From: Gentiana macrophylla
Lineage: Eukaryota > Streptophyta > Magnoliopsida > Gentianales > Gentianaceae
Length of the DNA: 64,000 nt
Assembly (NCBI GenBank): GCA_026214975.1
Contig: CM047814.1
Span: forward strand, 21,537,541-21,601,540
Reading direction: 5' to 3'
The position numbers were made by a program, and so were the translations under genes. Each line of letters begins with the position of its first letter. The first letter of the stretch is position 1. The notes below the pieces were generated by a model. It saw nothing but the letters and a program-made list of their open reading frames with translations, searched no databases and had not been told where the DNA came from. This document shows, piece after piece, positions 34,929-46,117 of the stretch.

Positions 34929-35048
34929 GGATAAATCAAAGTAAAAGGTGAACAACACAGAAGAAAGTAGCTTACTTGATATACTGAAATTGAGAATTGG
35001 TGAGAATGAAATGAAGAACGGACTCTGCTTCAACTTCTATCTTCTCTC

Positions 35049-35058
35049 ATTTATATGC
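35049..35058 (-). promoter_or_regulatory. TATA box of the antisense Tat gene
   Basis: GCATATAAAT on the minus strand lies about 120 bases before ATG 34928, followed by an A/C-rich leader. It lies inside the element and outside the LTR, so the antisense gene appears to have its own promoter. Confidence 0.55.
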
Positions 35059-35321
35059 TAGCGAAGAGTTTACAAATGAAAGATCTGAAAAGACGTGAGT
35101 GATGGGGAGTTATAACCCCCTATAAATTGCGAGAATCAAGGCAGTGACGCGTTATGATTTACAGAATTCGAAGCGTTTTGTATGCCAGATATCGCGCCGC
35201 GTGGCAATAGGCGGTTAGGGTTAACAAGTGGCGGGAAAAATCCCGCCCAAATGAAACCCAACTCGAAGACGTCAGTGTGATAGACTCGACCTCGGACAAC
35301 GGCAGTCGCCTCTCTCAAGTC

Positions 35322-35332
35322 TGGGGGGCTTA
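35322..35332 (+). other. Polypurine tract of the Tat element
   Basis: TGGGGGGCTTA directly precedes the 3' LTR and would prime plus-strand DNA synthesis. Confidence 0.7.
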
Positions 35333-35893
35333 TGACGATGCCGGGTTTCACTCCCTCCACGTGTCGTCTATCGGTTGGTCATCACATCATGAATTGACCC
35401 CAAGGCATTTATATCGACATCCGTATTCGACACTACGACCATCGACATGTGAGCAGTGTGAGACGACGAGTCCATAAGGATAGAGTCCACACCAGCTAAG
35501 CAGTGTAGGATGACGAGTCTGGAGTCGATCACCGCAGGTCGAAAGTATCAACTCGAGGACAGGGTCCGCACTAGCTGTCCAAGCCCATTAACAGCGATAG
35601 CTTGGGCAAGGGTTTAAGGCCCATTTAAGGGTAAAGATGACAATAATACAAGCCGACTTAACCTTAGGGTTTAGGCAAGTATTGTCATTATAAATACCCC
35701 AATCCAGGAACTACGTAAGGCTTGATTCCTGGAATATAACAGGATACGTAGGCAATCTAAGATACGAACTTAGACTCAGCCGCAAACATAAAAATCCACC
35801 ACCTCGTTCCTTTTTTGGCATTAGGGTTTTGTGTGTTCATCATTAGATTCATATTAGGGCCCGGATAATTAAGGTGACATAATTTGTCATCGT

Positions 35894-35895
<2 letters not shown>
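35333..35895 (+). repeat. 3' LTR of the Tat element
   Basis: 563 bp, matching the 5' LTR with about 14 differences by eye, clustered near 35765-35785. The same TATA position is present near 35688. Confidence 0.93.

Positions 35896-35956
<61 letters not shown>
35896..35956. repeat. (TA)n microsatellite right of Tat insertion
   Basis: Uninterrupted TA repeats start right after the 3' LTR. The first five bases, ATATA, match the left duplication, so a single TA tract was the target. Confidence 0.9.
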
Positions 35957-35957
<1 letters not shown>

Positions 35958-36056
35958 TACGTGTCCCCGGCGCGTGTCGTGTCCTATATTTTTGAACGTT
36001 GCCGTGTCGCCGTGTCCGTGTCGTGTCGTGCGCCGTGTCCGTGTCCGTGCAACATA

Positions 36057-36593
36057 GATGAGCGTATGTATGGATTGAGAAACGAAGAGGTTCCCAATCC
36101 ATCCGCAAGTGCTTCTACTAACCCTACGGTATCGTATGGGGACTTCAAAAGTTACGGATAAAATGAATTCTAAACGATGAAGGGAGCGACATCGTCATCC
36201 GATCAACGTCTGAGAGATATCCAAATTTCTAAACACAACATTTGAAGGTTTGTGAAATCGATACCTATGATTTTGAGTTTGACTTATTGGCGTGGTGGAA
36301 GAGACATGTTAAAGAATATCCAGCTTCTAGCAATGATGGCGGTCGAGTTTTAAGTTGCCTGCTTTCGACCGTCCATTGTTGAACGATGTTTCAAGATGGC
36401 GGGATATGTGCTTACTAATAAAAGATGTTCGCTTCATCCCACCACTTTAGAGAAGCAAATGCTTTGTCAAGATTGGGTACGAGCCGAGAAGAGGGTGCAA
36501 CACATTGAGTCAGAAGATGAGGAGTCACAGTTCGAAGGCGGTGACATTGAAACTTCAGGAGGAACAAGCGCTCGAAATACCGATATCGATTAA
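36057..36593 (+). pseudogene. hAT transposase, C-terminal dimerisation part
   Basis: This continues the gene interrupted at about 23366. After a short degraded stretch it reads DFEFDLLAWWKRHVKEYP, and in other frames the conserved S-T-V-ERCF-like region and GGYVLTNKRCSLHPTTLEK, LCQDWVRAEKR, then an acidic tail to TAA at 36591. This is the hAT dimerisation domain (PF05699 type), with the Trp-Trp-Lys and the Arg-x-Ser-Leu landmarks. At least three frameshifts or stops are present. Confidence 0.82.
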
Positions 36594-36639
36594 AGGTACG
36601 CAATTTATATCTTACTTATATATTTGTTACAATTCATAG

Positions 36640-37470
36640 AACAACTATAAAAGATTAAAAAAAAACCTATTCAAAATAACTATAAAAAACCTACTACTAA
36701 AAACAAAAAAAAAAACTATAGAAAACTATTAAAAAACCATTAAAAAATACCCGATTGAAACTATAAAAACCTATTAAAAATAACTAAAAAATACCTACTA
36801 CTTTAAACTAAAAAAAAAGTATAGAAAACTATATAAATAAAAAAATAAAAAATAAAAAACCATAATAACCGAACAACTATAAAAGATTAAAAAAACCTAT
36901 TAAAAATAACTATAAAAAACCTACTACTAAAAACTAAAAACAATCTATAGCAAACTATTAAAAAAACCATAAAAACCCGGTAGAAACTATAAAAACCTAT
37001 TAAAAATAACTAACAAACACCTACTACTTTAAACTAAAATAAAAAAGTATAGAAAAATATAAATAAAAAAAAAACATAACATATAAGAAGACTATAAAAG
37101 ACTAAAAAACAAACCTAAAAAAAACTTATATGAAACTATATAATACAATTATACAAACACATAAGAATACTATAAAAGACTACAATAAAACAAACATTTA
37201 AAAAAATACTATAAAGAATATAAAAAACAATAAAAACCTATAACAAACCATAACAACACTACACAAAACTATAAAAAAAACTATAAGAAACTATAAAAAC
37301 ACCCAAACAAACCATATACAAACCTAAAAAATTGTATGAAACTATAAAATACAAACACATATATATACTATAAAAGACTATAATAAAACAAACATTTAAA
37401 AACGCGTTTAAATACTATAAAAACATATAAGAAGACTATAAAAGACTAAAAAAACAACAAACTAGAAAAG
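36640..37470. repeat. AT-rich degenerate tandem repeats inside the hAT element
   Basis: Units like ACTATAAAAACCTATTAAAA, CCTACTACT and ACTATAAAAGACTA repeat imperfectly between the transposase stop and the right subterminal region. The strand is almost free of G for over 800 bases. No frame is present. 37470-37800 is AT-rich without structure, and 37801-38009 is the right subterminal array of AACCGCCGGTT motifs. Confidence 0.75.
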
Positions 37471-38149
37471 ACTAAAAATAAACAATAAGAACTACGTTGG
37501 CTTTGATTTTATATGTGTTATTACCTCAATGTAATTATTTACGATTATATAAAAATACGTAAAAGAACCGAATTACCGTCTGACGTTGAAAAAAAGAACA
37601 CAATTTTTAAAATAACATTATTTACATATACATAAAATAACACAATATTAATATTATTTTTAAAACCGAATAAAAACTATTTAAAAAATATATATATTAC
37701 TCTCGCTTTAGTAATTATAGTGAAAATAATAATTTGTTATTATAATGAAAATAATAAGTATTATGTGAAAATGAAAAGAAAAAAAAATTATGAAATTTTA
37801 AAACCGTGGCCGGAACCGTGATCTGAACCGGGAGCAAACCGGGGTAAACCGGAACCGGCCCAAACCGTAAACCGCCGGTTTTGAACAGTAAACAGCCGGT
37901 TTTTCAAACCGGCGGTTCGTCAAACCGCCCAAAATCGTAGTACTGTTTAAAACCGCCGGTTCCGGTTCCGGTTCCGGTTTTGGCCGGTTCTTCCATTTGG
38001 CCGGGTCTAATATTTCCTAGGTAAAACAAATTTCCTATAAGACCACTATTACGGGGAAGAAAATTAATCGAGCTCTATAAAAGCCACGACATAATTTTTC
38101 TTACAGATAAAACATCATTCGACGGTATAAAGTAAAAACATACTATTTA

Positions 38150-39319
38150 GAAAGCGGCTGGAACCATCCTCAACTAGATAAGATCCTTAAGTCTATGTGG
38201 GCTGAAGCAACTTCTGAAGGTTAGTTACTTCCATGTCTTAGGATGTAAAGGTTATATGTTGAATGATAAAAACCATTTTGAGAAAATTGATCCTAAGTCT
38301 ATGTATGTGTTGCTAGTGGATATTCTGATAAATCCAAAATAGATGTTACAATTCAGAGACAAGGAGAATTGTTGAAACTATTCATATTTCTTTCGTTGAA
38401 TGTTGTGATGCTACTAATGAGAATATTGCACGTCTTAGCAAAAAGATGAACATGTTGCAGTTAGAATGTGATTATGATGAACAAATGATGGATAATCAGT
38501 TGACATCCTCAAAAGTTGAAAATCCTCTTACTCTCAATGTTGAGCAACCATCTGACAATGCTGATGATCTTGCACCATCAATCCATCAGAACATCAACCA
38601 CAACAAGAAGAACCTAGACAAATGGTAAATGAGACAAACTGGAACATAAGTCTCACTAGTGATCTGATCATTGGTGAATCTTCCACTAGTATAACGACAA
38701 TAAGGACCTCAATCACCTCAGTCTATCATGACTTTCATGCATTGGTATTCACAATCGAGCCTAAGTGTGTTCAAGAGGCACTCATGATACTGATTGAATC
38801 CTTGCAATGACAGATGAGTGATCAAAACAAACCAACGATCAAAAAAATGTTCGCGAGCTTGTTCGTGAGCGGCTATGTTCGTTTAACAACACTACTAGGT
38901 CCTTAATGTTCTTATGGGGAATTGAGATAGATCGCTCAAAATAAGGTCTTGTTCTTAATCAAAGAAAATATGCCTTGGAGTTTCCTTGAACTACAATGAA
39001 TGTTGGGATGTATACCTGCTTTTAATCCTATGAATACTAGTTAAAGTTGGCTCATAAAGACTCAACTCTTTTGCCTGATACCAGCTATCGTAGCCTAGTT
39101 GAGAGGTTCTTATACCTCACCATTACATGGTCAGACATCTCATTTGTTGTGCAACGACTCAGCCAGTCTTTTTTATGCTCCCACTATAATCAGTTGACAT
39201 CCTCAAAAGTTGAAAATCCTCTTACTCTCAATGTTGAGCAACCATCTGACAATGCTGATGATCTTGCACCATCAATCCATCAAAACATCAACCACAACAA
39301 GAAGAACCTAGACAAATGG
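38150..39319 (+). pseudogene. Copia pol remnant (integrase end to RNase H), left of the chromovirus
   Basis: One frame gives FHVLGCKGYMLNDKNHFEK and IDPKSMYV, the region after the copia integrase core. It then passes through a hinge (38446-38810). After a large deletion it reads WGIEIDRSK, LVLNQRKYALEF and PDTSYRSLVERFLYLTITWS, the end of RT and start of RNase H. Many stops are present. The stretch 38492-39185 is repeated from 39186. Confidence 0.75.
38492..39185 (+). repeat. First copy of a 694-bp tandem duplication (empty site)
   Basis: 38492-39185 is repeated as 39186-39319 plus 50338-50905, the two halves separated by the chromovirus. The join at 39185/39186 has a short overlap (AT). This first copy has the uninterrupted target GACAAATGGTAAATGAG at 38619-38635. 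Differences between the copies are few and small. Confidence 0.85.
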
Positions 39320-39629
39320 TGTAACACCCCAAATTATTGGGTTGTAGCGGGACACATAAGATACTATATTTGGTCATATTAATTACGGTGGCCGTTCTAA
39401 AATAAACAAATGAAAAGATATTATAACCTCTTTATTATTATTTTTGTTTGTAAATAACCGTACAAATAGTAGATATATACACACGCCTAACTCTTTCTTT
39501 TTCAAAAGTAATGATTAGTTTGTATATTTATCTATATATATACACGCACACACGTCTAACTCTTCTATTGTTCCAAACTAATGATTACACATCTACCTCT
39601 TTTTCTTTCTTTCAAAAGGATAATGATTA

Positions 39630-39704
<75 letters not shown>

Positions 39705-42013
39705 GATATATATAGTTATGCACGTCCATATCCTTTTTTTGTCAACTTAATGATTAGGTTAAGATGATAGCCGATTTATGAGGTTGGTTTCTTGAAGATA
39801 ATTTGTAAACAAATTATGTGTTTAATTTAAGGATAATGTGTAGGTTTGAATATCAAAATTTAGGATAAACTAATATCAAAATTAAGAGATAAGAGATAAG
39901 AGATAAAGTTAAATCAAAATTTTGAATATTGAAGTAGGACTTATCCATAGAAGTTTAGTACTATAAATAGGACATGGGACTTGACTCATTAAGACACAAA
40001 AAAGAGAGAAAAAGTAACTCTTCTAGCAGAGACGGTCGAAGGAAGGATAGTTGGAGGCGAAATTGTGATTTGTGAGTTCCATTTTTTTCTAAGTTATATT
40101 TTCTCCTCGGTTCTTATTTTTATTTTATTGCAAAATCTACGTGTCATATACCCAAGGATCTCTAAAGTATTAAATGCATTTCAGGGGACCTAAACTTTGG
40201 ATCGACCAAGCAGACGATATTAATTTCCACTTGTAAATATTATGTTACTGTGTCCTACTTTTCCCTTTTTCTTTGCTTCTCTGCTAAACTCCGTCCTTTC
40301 ATGTATACAATTTAGATCCCTTTTTTTCGGCAGGTGAAAATTTGTTTTTTTGTCAATCCTAGTTATATTTTAATGTTATATTTTATTTCTGTTGTCAAAT
40401 GATCTTAACATAGTAGAATATAGATTTATTATTCTTTTATAAAATTAACGATACCAAATTTTTTTAAACGGTTAATGTTTGTAAGTTGATGGTCGTATTT
40501 TATCTTCTCATCATTATATTTGTTATTATTTATTTCCTATAAATGCTTTAGTACCTAAGTATTGCTCGCAACTATTTTACACACACTAAAACCGTAGCTT
40601 TTGGTTTTGACATTCTGCTCAGTCTTTCTATTAGCCGATGAGTGGCTTATTTTATTCATTTTTTTTTCTTAAACGATTTATTTTAAAAGAATACTCATTA
40701 GTTGGATCTAGATTTGTTAGAATTTTTGGGTTAAAAAAATTACGATACATTTTGTTTACTCGGAATATATATAGCATATTCTATTTCAAATGTACGAAAA
40801 ATTGACAGACTCTTGGCTTTCAACAATTACTAGTTTAGCTTTAAATGCTTATAAGTTGACAATTATATAATCATCCTAAATATATTCCAAGGAGGATTTG
40901 AATTTTAATAGGTTCCTCGTTTAATATTTTTGCAATAAGTGTTATGTATATATGATATGTAATCTAATTTCCATTTGAATAATAGTTGTCATGACGATCT
41001 TATAAAGTTTGGTTTTGACATACATAGTTTATCGTGAAATTAATGAAAAGATCATCATGATAACCAATTCTTGTTCTGCTTGATGCAAAACTCTTAGCGA
41101 CTAGGTGAGTTTGGGTTATTGCACCGCATAAAGCGGCTAGTCACCGGTCTCGGGCCTCTTGACCTTGGTTCATCGACAGATCCTGAGAGTGATGGTACCA
41201 AAATTTTCCCGATGTTCCATGTGCATGGCCGGAAAGCAAGGGCCGACGGTTATGTCATGGTTCAGAGGGCAATGAGGGTTGGCTGGAGCCTTTTGGGAGG
41301 TTCACTAGGCGATAGTCTGAATCCTTTCCCTGACAATCGGCCGGAGTTGTCAGGCAATTGCTTGCTTGCTTGTGAAGTGCGGTAGAAAAACATGTTGGAG
41401 TAGGGTGGTAATGACTCATCGGCTAAGGTAAACCGGTGTCAGACTTGAGTACGCCTAATTTCAAGAGAATTGCTTTATATTTTGCAAATATCATATGTTT
41501 GTCATGTACTAACTACAATTAAGTGCAGGTAAAGGAAAAAGCCTTTTGTTGTAACATTTTAACGGTTTTGAAACTATTATTTTGTATATAAAATTTCACG
41601 GGCACACACTGGAACTCACTGGCTTTTTAGCTCACACGTTTGTGAAATGTTTTCTTAGGTTTGGAGGAAGAATACCAGGGTGGTGAGGTAAGCAGGGTAA
41701 CCTTGGAGGCTGTTTTGGGAGAGGGAGTAGACGAGGAGTTCAACGTGGATCCTGATTAATGTAGTGTCAAGCTTGATATTTGTTTTTCAAGACACTTTGA
41801 GTTTCATGTTTCCATGTAATAAGAGTTTGACGATGTTCTTTCATTTTGGAGTCGCGACATTTTATTTTATTTTCTGGATTTAGTAATGTTTGAATAAAGA
41901 TCTAGTTCCCTCAATCCTTTTCTTGAGAATTTAGTACTTGGGCGGTGGATCGCCGGCTTGTCCCTTTGACTAGACCCCAGTGGACCCTAGGGGTCGGGGA
42001 TAGGCCTATTACA
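39320..42013 (+). repeat. 5' LTR of the chromovirus
   Basis: 2694 bp. It includes an (AT)n tract at about 39632-39700 and a TATA box (ACTATAAATAGG) near 39960. Reading frames such as 41119-41385 are LTR sequence, not genes. Confidence 0.92.
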
Positions 42014-42015
42014 GT

Positions 42016-42028
42016 TGGTATCAGAGAC
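42016..42028 (+). other. Primer-binding site of the chromovirus
   Basis: TGGTATCAGAGAC two bases after the LTR, complementary to the 3' end of initiator tRNA-Met as in many plant retrotransposons. Confidence 0.8.
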
Positions 42029-42186
42029 AGGTTGATAGAGGTGTTAGGATAAGGACCCATAAGAACTTGATTTTAAATGAGGGAACACAGGAAGAACTCG
42101 CTTTATAAAACTTAAAACCTAGTATAAGATAAACTCCTTGCTTTTATGTTGTTTCTTTTTCTTTTTTGATATTGTATCTTTCAGGA

Positions 42187-44136
42187 AATGGCTTCTCCAT
42201 TGAACATTGGGTCAACAAGTGGGCAAGCTAAACCAAAGAAAAGGGTGGGGCGATCGGGACTTTTCCCCAAATTTAAATGGGCCAATCTGGAAGAATCTTG
42301 AGAAGAATGGTCAAGAGGAACTTCTATGGAACGTACTAATGAGGAGCTGCACCAAGACCTACCTGTTGATGTCATCGTGGTGGAAGACGATGATTCCGAA
42401 CCTGAGGAAGACCCTGAAGAAGAGGACCCTGAGGAGGGCGACCCTGAAGGAGAAGGAGATCATGGGGTAGAAGCAAACATGGAGCATGAAGACACGCCAA
42501 CTCCGGCGTAGATTCCGGAACCCCAGCCAAACCCGATGATGGAAGACCACGGTGCACCGATTTGGGGAGTAACACCATTAGAGATTGTTTATCTCTATGA
42601 CCCTTGACAATCGGGGTGAAAAGATCACCGGGCCAATGGATACGAAAGGTCGGGTGCAGGATGAGTGTTTGGCCCTACGAGAGGAGATTCGGGACTTAAA
42701 GGTGGCATTATGCGATGCAAGGAGGAAAATCGGCGCATGAGGCGGGGATCATGTGATGGGCTGATTTTTTTTTTTTTTGTTCAATTTCTTTTAAGAAAAT
42801 AATCTTTCGGTTTGGATAATTTTGTTGGGTAATAAACACTTTGGCGATTCTAGGTGGTTGAAATTAATAAAAGTATTATTATGGTTATCATTATTCTCTT
42901 CTTTTCTTTTACTTTTACGGTCCGAGATGGTTGTAGGCTCGAGAGATATTAAACGTTAACTCCTTGCGGATGGCACGACGCAATACACGGGTGAACTACC
43001 GCAACATGATTCGGGGGCGGCTCTCACCGAGGAAAGGAACTTGGACGAGAATGAGCCGGTGGAAAGGTTGGTCCTGGAAGAAGACCCAAATCCGAATGAC
43101 GAACAGGAAAACGTCGAACAAACCCAAGGCAACGTCAATCAGCAGAACATTCCAGGGGTAGACCCAACCTTAGCTGCCATCCTAGGACAACTGAGTGCTG
43201 CTGTAACCTTATTGGCCAATGATCGTAACGGGCCTCATGGACAGAACCGGCATATGGGAAATGGAGGAGGCCAGGTCAACCAAGATGAGGACAGACAGCT
43301 TGAACGCTTTCTAAAGTTTGGTCCCCCGGAATTTTTCGGTACTCCAGATGAAGCTGACCAAGCGGAGAGATGGTTGGAAAGGATGGAAGATATTTTCGCC
43401 GCCTTGGCTATGGGGATCGACGAAAGTGACGTTCGCGGCATTCAAATTCGGGGCGATGCTAGGATTGGTGGCGAGTATCGGAAAAGCGATGGGAAGGATC
43501 GAATCGCCAATGACATGGAATGCTTTCACCGAGGAGTTTTACAACCGCTTCATACCCACGTGGGTAAGAAACCAAAAGGAAGAGGAATTTATGAATCTGA
43601 AGCAGGGTTCCATGACGGTAACTCAGTATGAGGCAAAATTCACTAAACTTTCCAAGTATTGTCAGCGGTTGGTAAACACCGAAGATCACCGAACTAACAA
43701 ATTCCTGAATGGATTGAGGCATGAACTTCAGGGACGGCCATGGTCATAATACCTCCTACGACTTATAAGGCAGCGGTAGAGGCAGCCACAAGGATAGAAA
43801 TTAAGAGGAGGAATGAAACTAATGCTCGCCAGGCTGCTCAAGCTCGACAGGCAACAAAGCGGGCTTTTCCTTTTGATGAAGGATCTTTATCCATCGAGGA
43901 AAGAAACAAAGGCGCTGCACCCGCCCCAAATGCTACACCAAAGAAACGCCTCAACGGTCCCTACAAAGTGGTGTGTTCATTCTCGTGGAAAGATGGGACA
44001 TATCGATACGCAATGCCGAAGGAAGTTGGGATTGTGCTTATTTTGTGGGAGTAAGGATCACATAGCTCGAGATTGTACATTCAGAGCAAACCGCCCGGCA
44101 CAAACCATCGAACCCGCACCAAGAGTGGCCCCATGA
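42187..44136 (+). pseudogene. Chromovirus gag with zinc knuckles
   Basis: A highly acidic N-terminal stretch (42326-42510, Glu/Asp/Pro repeats) precedes a hinge and capsid-like domain: QLERFLKFGPPEFFGTPDE, AERWLERMEDIFAAL, then after a frameshift MTWNAFTEEFYNRF, FMNLKQGSMTVTQYEAKF and FLNGLRHELQ. The zinc part contains LCLFCGSKDHIARDC. At least four frame changes occur. Bases 42511-42960 are poorly coding. Confidence 0.8.
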
Positions 44137-44228
44137 ACAAAATGGAAAGCCAGGCAATGGAGGAAGAAGCCCCAAGTGAATGCTAAAGTCTTTGCCCCGC
44201 ACGAGAGGACGTAACGGACGATGCAAGC

Positions 44229-44561
44229 GTGGTGGAAGGTACGGTACTTATTCTTGGTCTTAAGGCTAAAATTTTGATCGATTCTGGTGCATCTAATTCT
44301 TTTGTGGCTACCAATTTCGCATCTAAGTTGAAATTTGTTGAAGAGGAACTCCCACATATGGTAGTAGTCAATACCCCTACCGGCGCTAGGATGGTAACTG
44401 ATAAAATTCATAAAAATTGTGTAATGATCATAAATGGTAGGAGTATGAATGTAGACTTGATATCACTTCCAATGAAGGGATACGATGTGATCCTCGGAAT
44501 GGATTGGCTTTCAAGAAATTTCGCATGTGGATTGCAAATGAAAAATTGGTACGATTCGTGA
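44229..44561 (+). pseudogene. Chromovirus protease
   Basis: The frame contains KAKILIDSGASNSFV with the catalytic Asp-Ser-Gly, then NGRSMNVDLISLPMKGYDVI and LGMDWLSRN, the typical flap and end of gypsy protease. It is followed by a frameshift and about 390 bases of broken sequence before RT. Confidence 0.85.
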
Positions 44562-44699
44562 GCCTGGAAAACAGAAGTGACATTTACGGAGATAGACGCC
44601 GAAAGTCTTTGTTAACTCACGGAACCGAGGCCAAAGAAGGGACAAAACAAAGTCGCCTCGCGTATTTAGGCGCTCCGCCTAAACGGCCGCCAAGCATTT

Positions 44700-46034
44700 T
44701 TTGAGGTAGACATAGTCAAGGACTTTGAGGATGTCTTCCCGGAAAAAAGTTGCCCTCATTACCACCAGAGCGTGAAGTGGAGTTCACCATTGAATTGACG
44801 CTGAATCAACCAATTTCTAAGACCCCATATAGGATGCCGCTAAGGAGCTCAAAGAACTAAAAGCGCAGCTAGAGGAATTGTTAGAGATGGGCTTCATACG
44901 ACCAAGTACTTCGCCTGGGTGCACTTTGTCTATTTGTTAAAAAGAAGGATGGGAGTATGAGACTCTGCATTGACTATAGAGGGTTGAACAATGTGACTGT
45001 AAAGAATAAGTACCCCTTGCCCCATATAGATGGGTTGTTTGACCAGTTACAAGGGTGTGAGTGGTACTCGAAATTAGACTTGCGGCAAGGATATCACCAA
45101 GTAAGAATCAAAGAGGAAGACATATCCAAGACAGCCTTTAACACCAGGTATGGGCATTTTGAGTTTGTAGTAATGCCTTTTGGCTTAACAAATGCACCTG
45201 CGGTATTTATGGACCTTATGCATCGGGTCTTTCGCCCATATGTGGATAGGTTAAATCGTCATTTTTATAGATGATATTTTAGTGTACTCTAAGACTAAGG
45301 AAGAGCATAGCGAACATTTAAAGATTGTATTGCAAGTACTAAAGGAGAATAAGTTGTATACTAAGTTTGGAAAATGTGAGTTTTGGCTAGAAAAGGTGGC
45401 TTTCCTAGGTCATGTAATCTCGAGAGAAGGTATTTCGGTTGACCCTGCAAAGGTGGAAGCAGTGAGTAAGTGGAGTGCCCCGAAATCGGTCACTGAGATT
45501 CGAAGTTTTCTCGGCATGGCAGGATACTATCGCAGATTCATCCAGGATTTCTCAAAAATTGCTGGCCCGATGACTCGGCTGTTGCAGAAAAGCGTTCCGT
45601 TTAGATGGGATGCCAAGTGCGAAGACAGTTTCCAAGAATTAAAGAGGCGCTTAACTACAGCACCAATACTGGTGTTACCTGAATCTGGGCAACCTTATGT
45701 GATTTTTACGGATGCTTCAAAGGAAGGACTTGGTGCCGTACTTATGCAAGGTGATAAGGTGGTTGCTTACGCCTCAAGGAAGTTGAAGCAAAATGAGCTA
45801 AATTATCCCACTCATGATATCGAGCTTGCAGCCATAGTTTTCGCCCTAAAGAGATGGAGACATTATTTGTATGGAGAGGAATTCCAAATCTTTACAGATC
45901 ACAAAAGTCTGAAGTACCTCTTCTCTCAAAAGGATCTTAATATGCGGCAAAGAAGGTGGATGGAATTTCTGGAAGAATTCAAATGCCCAATTAACTACCA
46001 TCCTGGAAAAGCTAACGTAGTTGCCGATCGCTAA
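44700..46034 (+). pseudogene. Chromovirus reverse transcriptase and RNase H
   Basis: After a degraded entry (VKWSSPLN-like region) RT reads [34 protein letters not shown] and [16 protein letters not shown] one-base shift near 45260 falls inside the catalytic IDDI motif. From 45282 the frame is open: [30 protein letters not shown], then RNase H with [14 protein letters not shown] and [19 protein letters not shown]. The frame ends VVADR-stop at 46034. Confidence 0.9.
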
Positions 46035-46117
46035 GTAGGAATGTTGTAGTAGCAACATGAGAGTGCAAGAGTGGGATATGCTAGAAGAATTAAGTAGATG
46101 GAAACTAGAAAGAGTAA

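Larger units (their letters stand above)
23688..35895 (+). mobile_element. Full-length Ty3/gypsy element, Tat lineage, 12.2 kb
   Basis: Two LTRs start TGACGATGCCGG and end CATCGTCA, and ATATA flanks both sides. A primer site follows the 5' LTR and a purine tract precedes the 3' LTR. The order is gag, protease, RT, RNase H, a second archaeal-type RNase H, integrase, without chromodomain, which is the Tat pattern. An extra antisense gene lies between pol and the 3' LTR. The LTRs differ at about 14 places in 560 by eye, which suggests insertion within roughly the last million years at common plant rates. The coding region has several stops and frameshifts and is split by a copia LTR. Confidence 0.92.
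23366..36058. mobile_element. GC-rich CGTGTC-repeat MITE-like element, split by the gypsy insertion
   Basis: The left arm (23366-23631) and right arm (35957-36058) consist of CCGACACG/CGTGTCGG and CCGTGTCC units in opposite orientation, with ends GATGCACCGACAC and GTGTCCGTGCAACAT. A TA microsatellite lies between them. The flanks GAACGTCTATG and GAGCGTATGTATG look like a decayed duplication of hAT coding sequence. The superfamily is not certain. It interrupts the hAT transposase gene and was itself entered by the Tat element. Confidence 0.5.
20802..38009 (+). mobile_element. hAT transposon (RICESLEEPER-like), split by nested insertions
   Basis: The left end TAGACTCACCAAATG and the complement of the right end, TAGACCCGGCCAAATGG, form an imperfect terminal inverted repeat. 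ATATTTC flanks both sides (20795-20801 and 38010-38016), 7 of the 8 bases expected for a hAT duplication. Both subterminal regions are packed with AACCGCCGGTT and its complement, probable transposase sites. The transposase gene runs left to right. Removing the nested insertions leaves about 4.5 kb, a normal autonomous hAT size. Confidence 0.82.

Noticed and set aside
41119..41385. 88-codon frame in the chromovirus 5' LTR, and its counterpart at 49545
   Set aside because: It lies wholly within the LTR, and the counterpart in the other LTR is in a different frame and length. It is not a gene.
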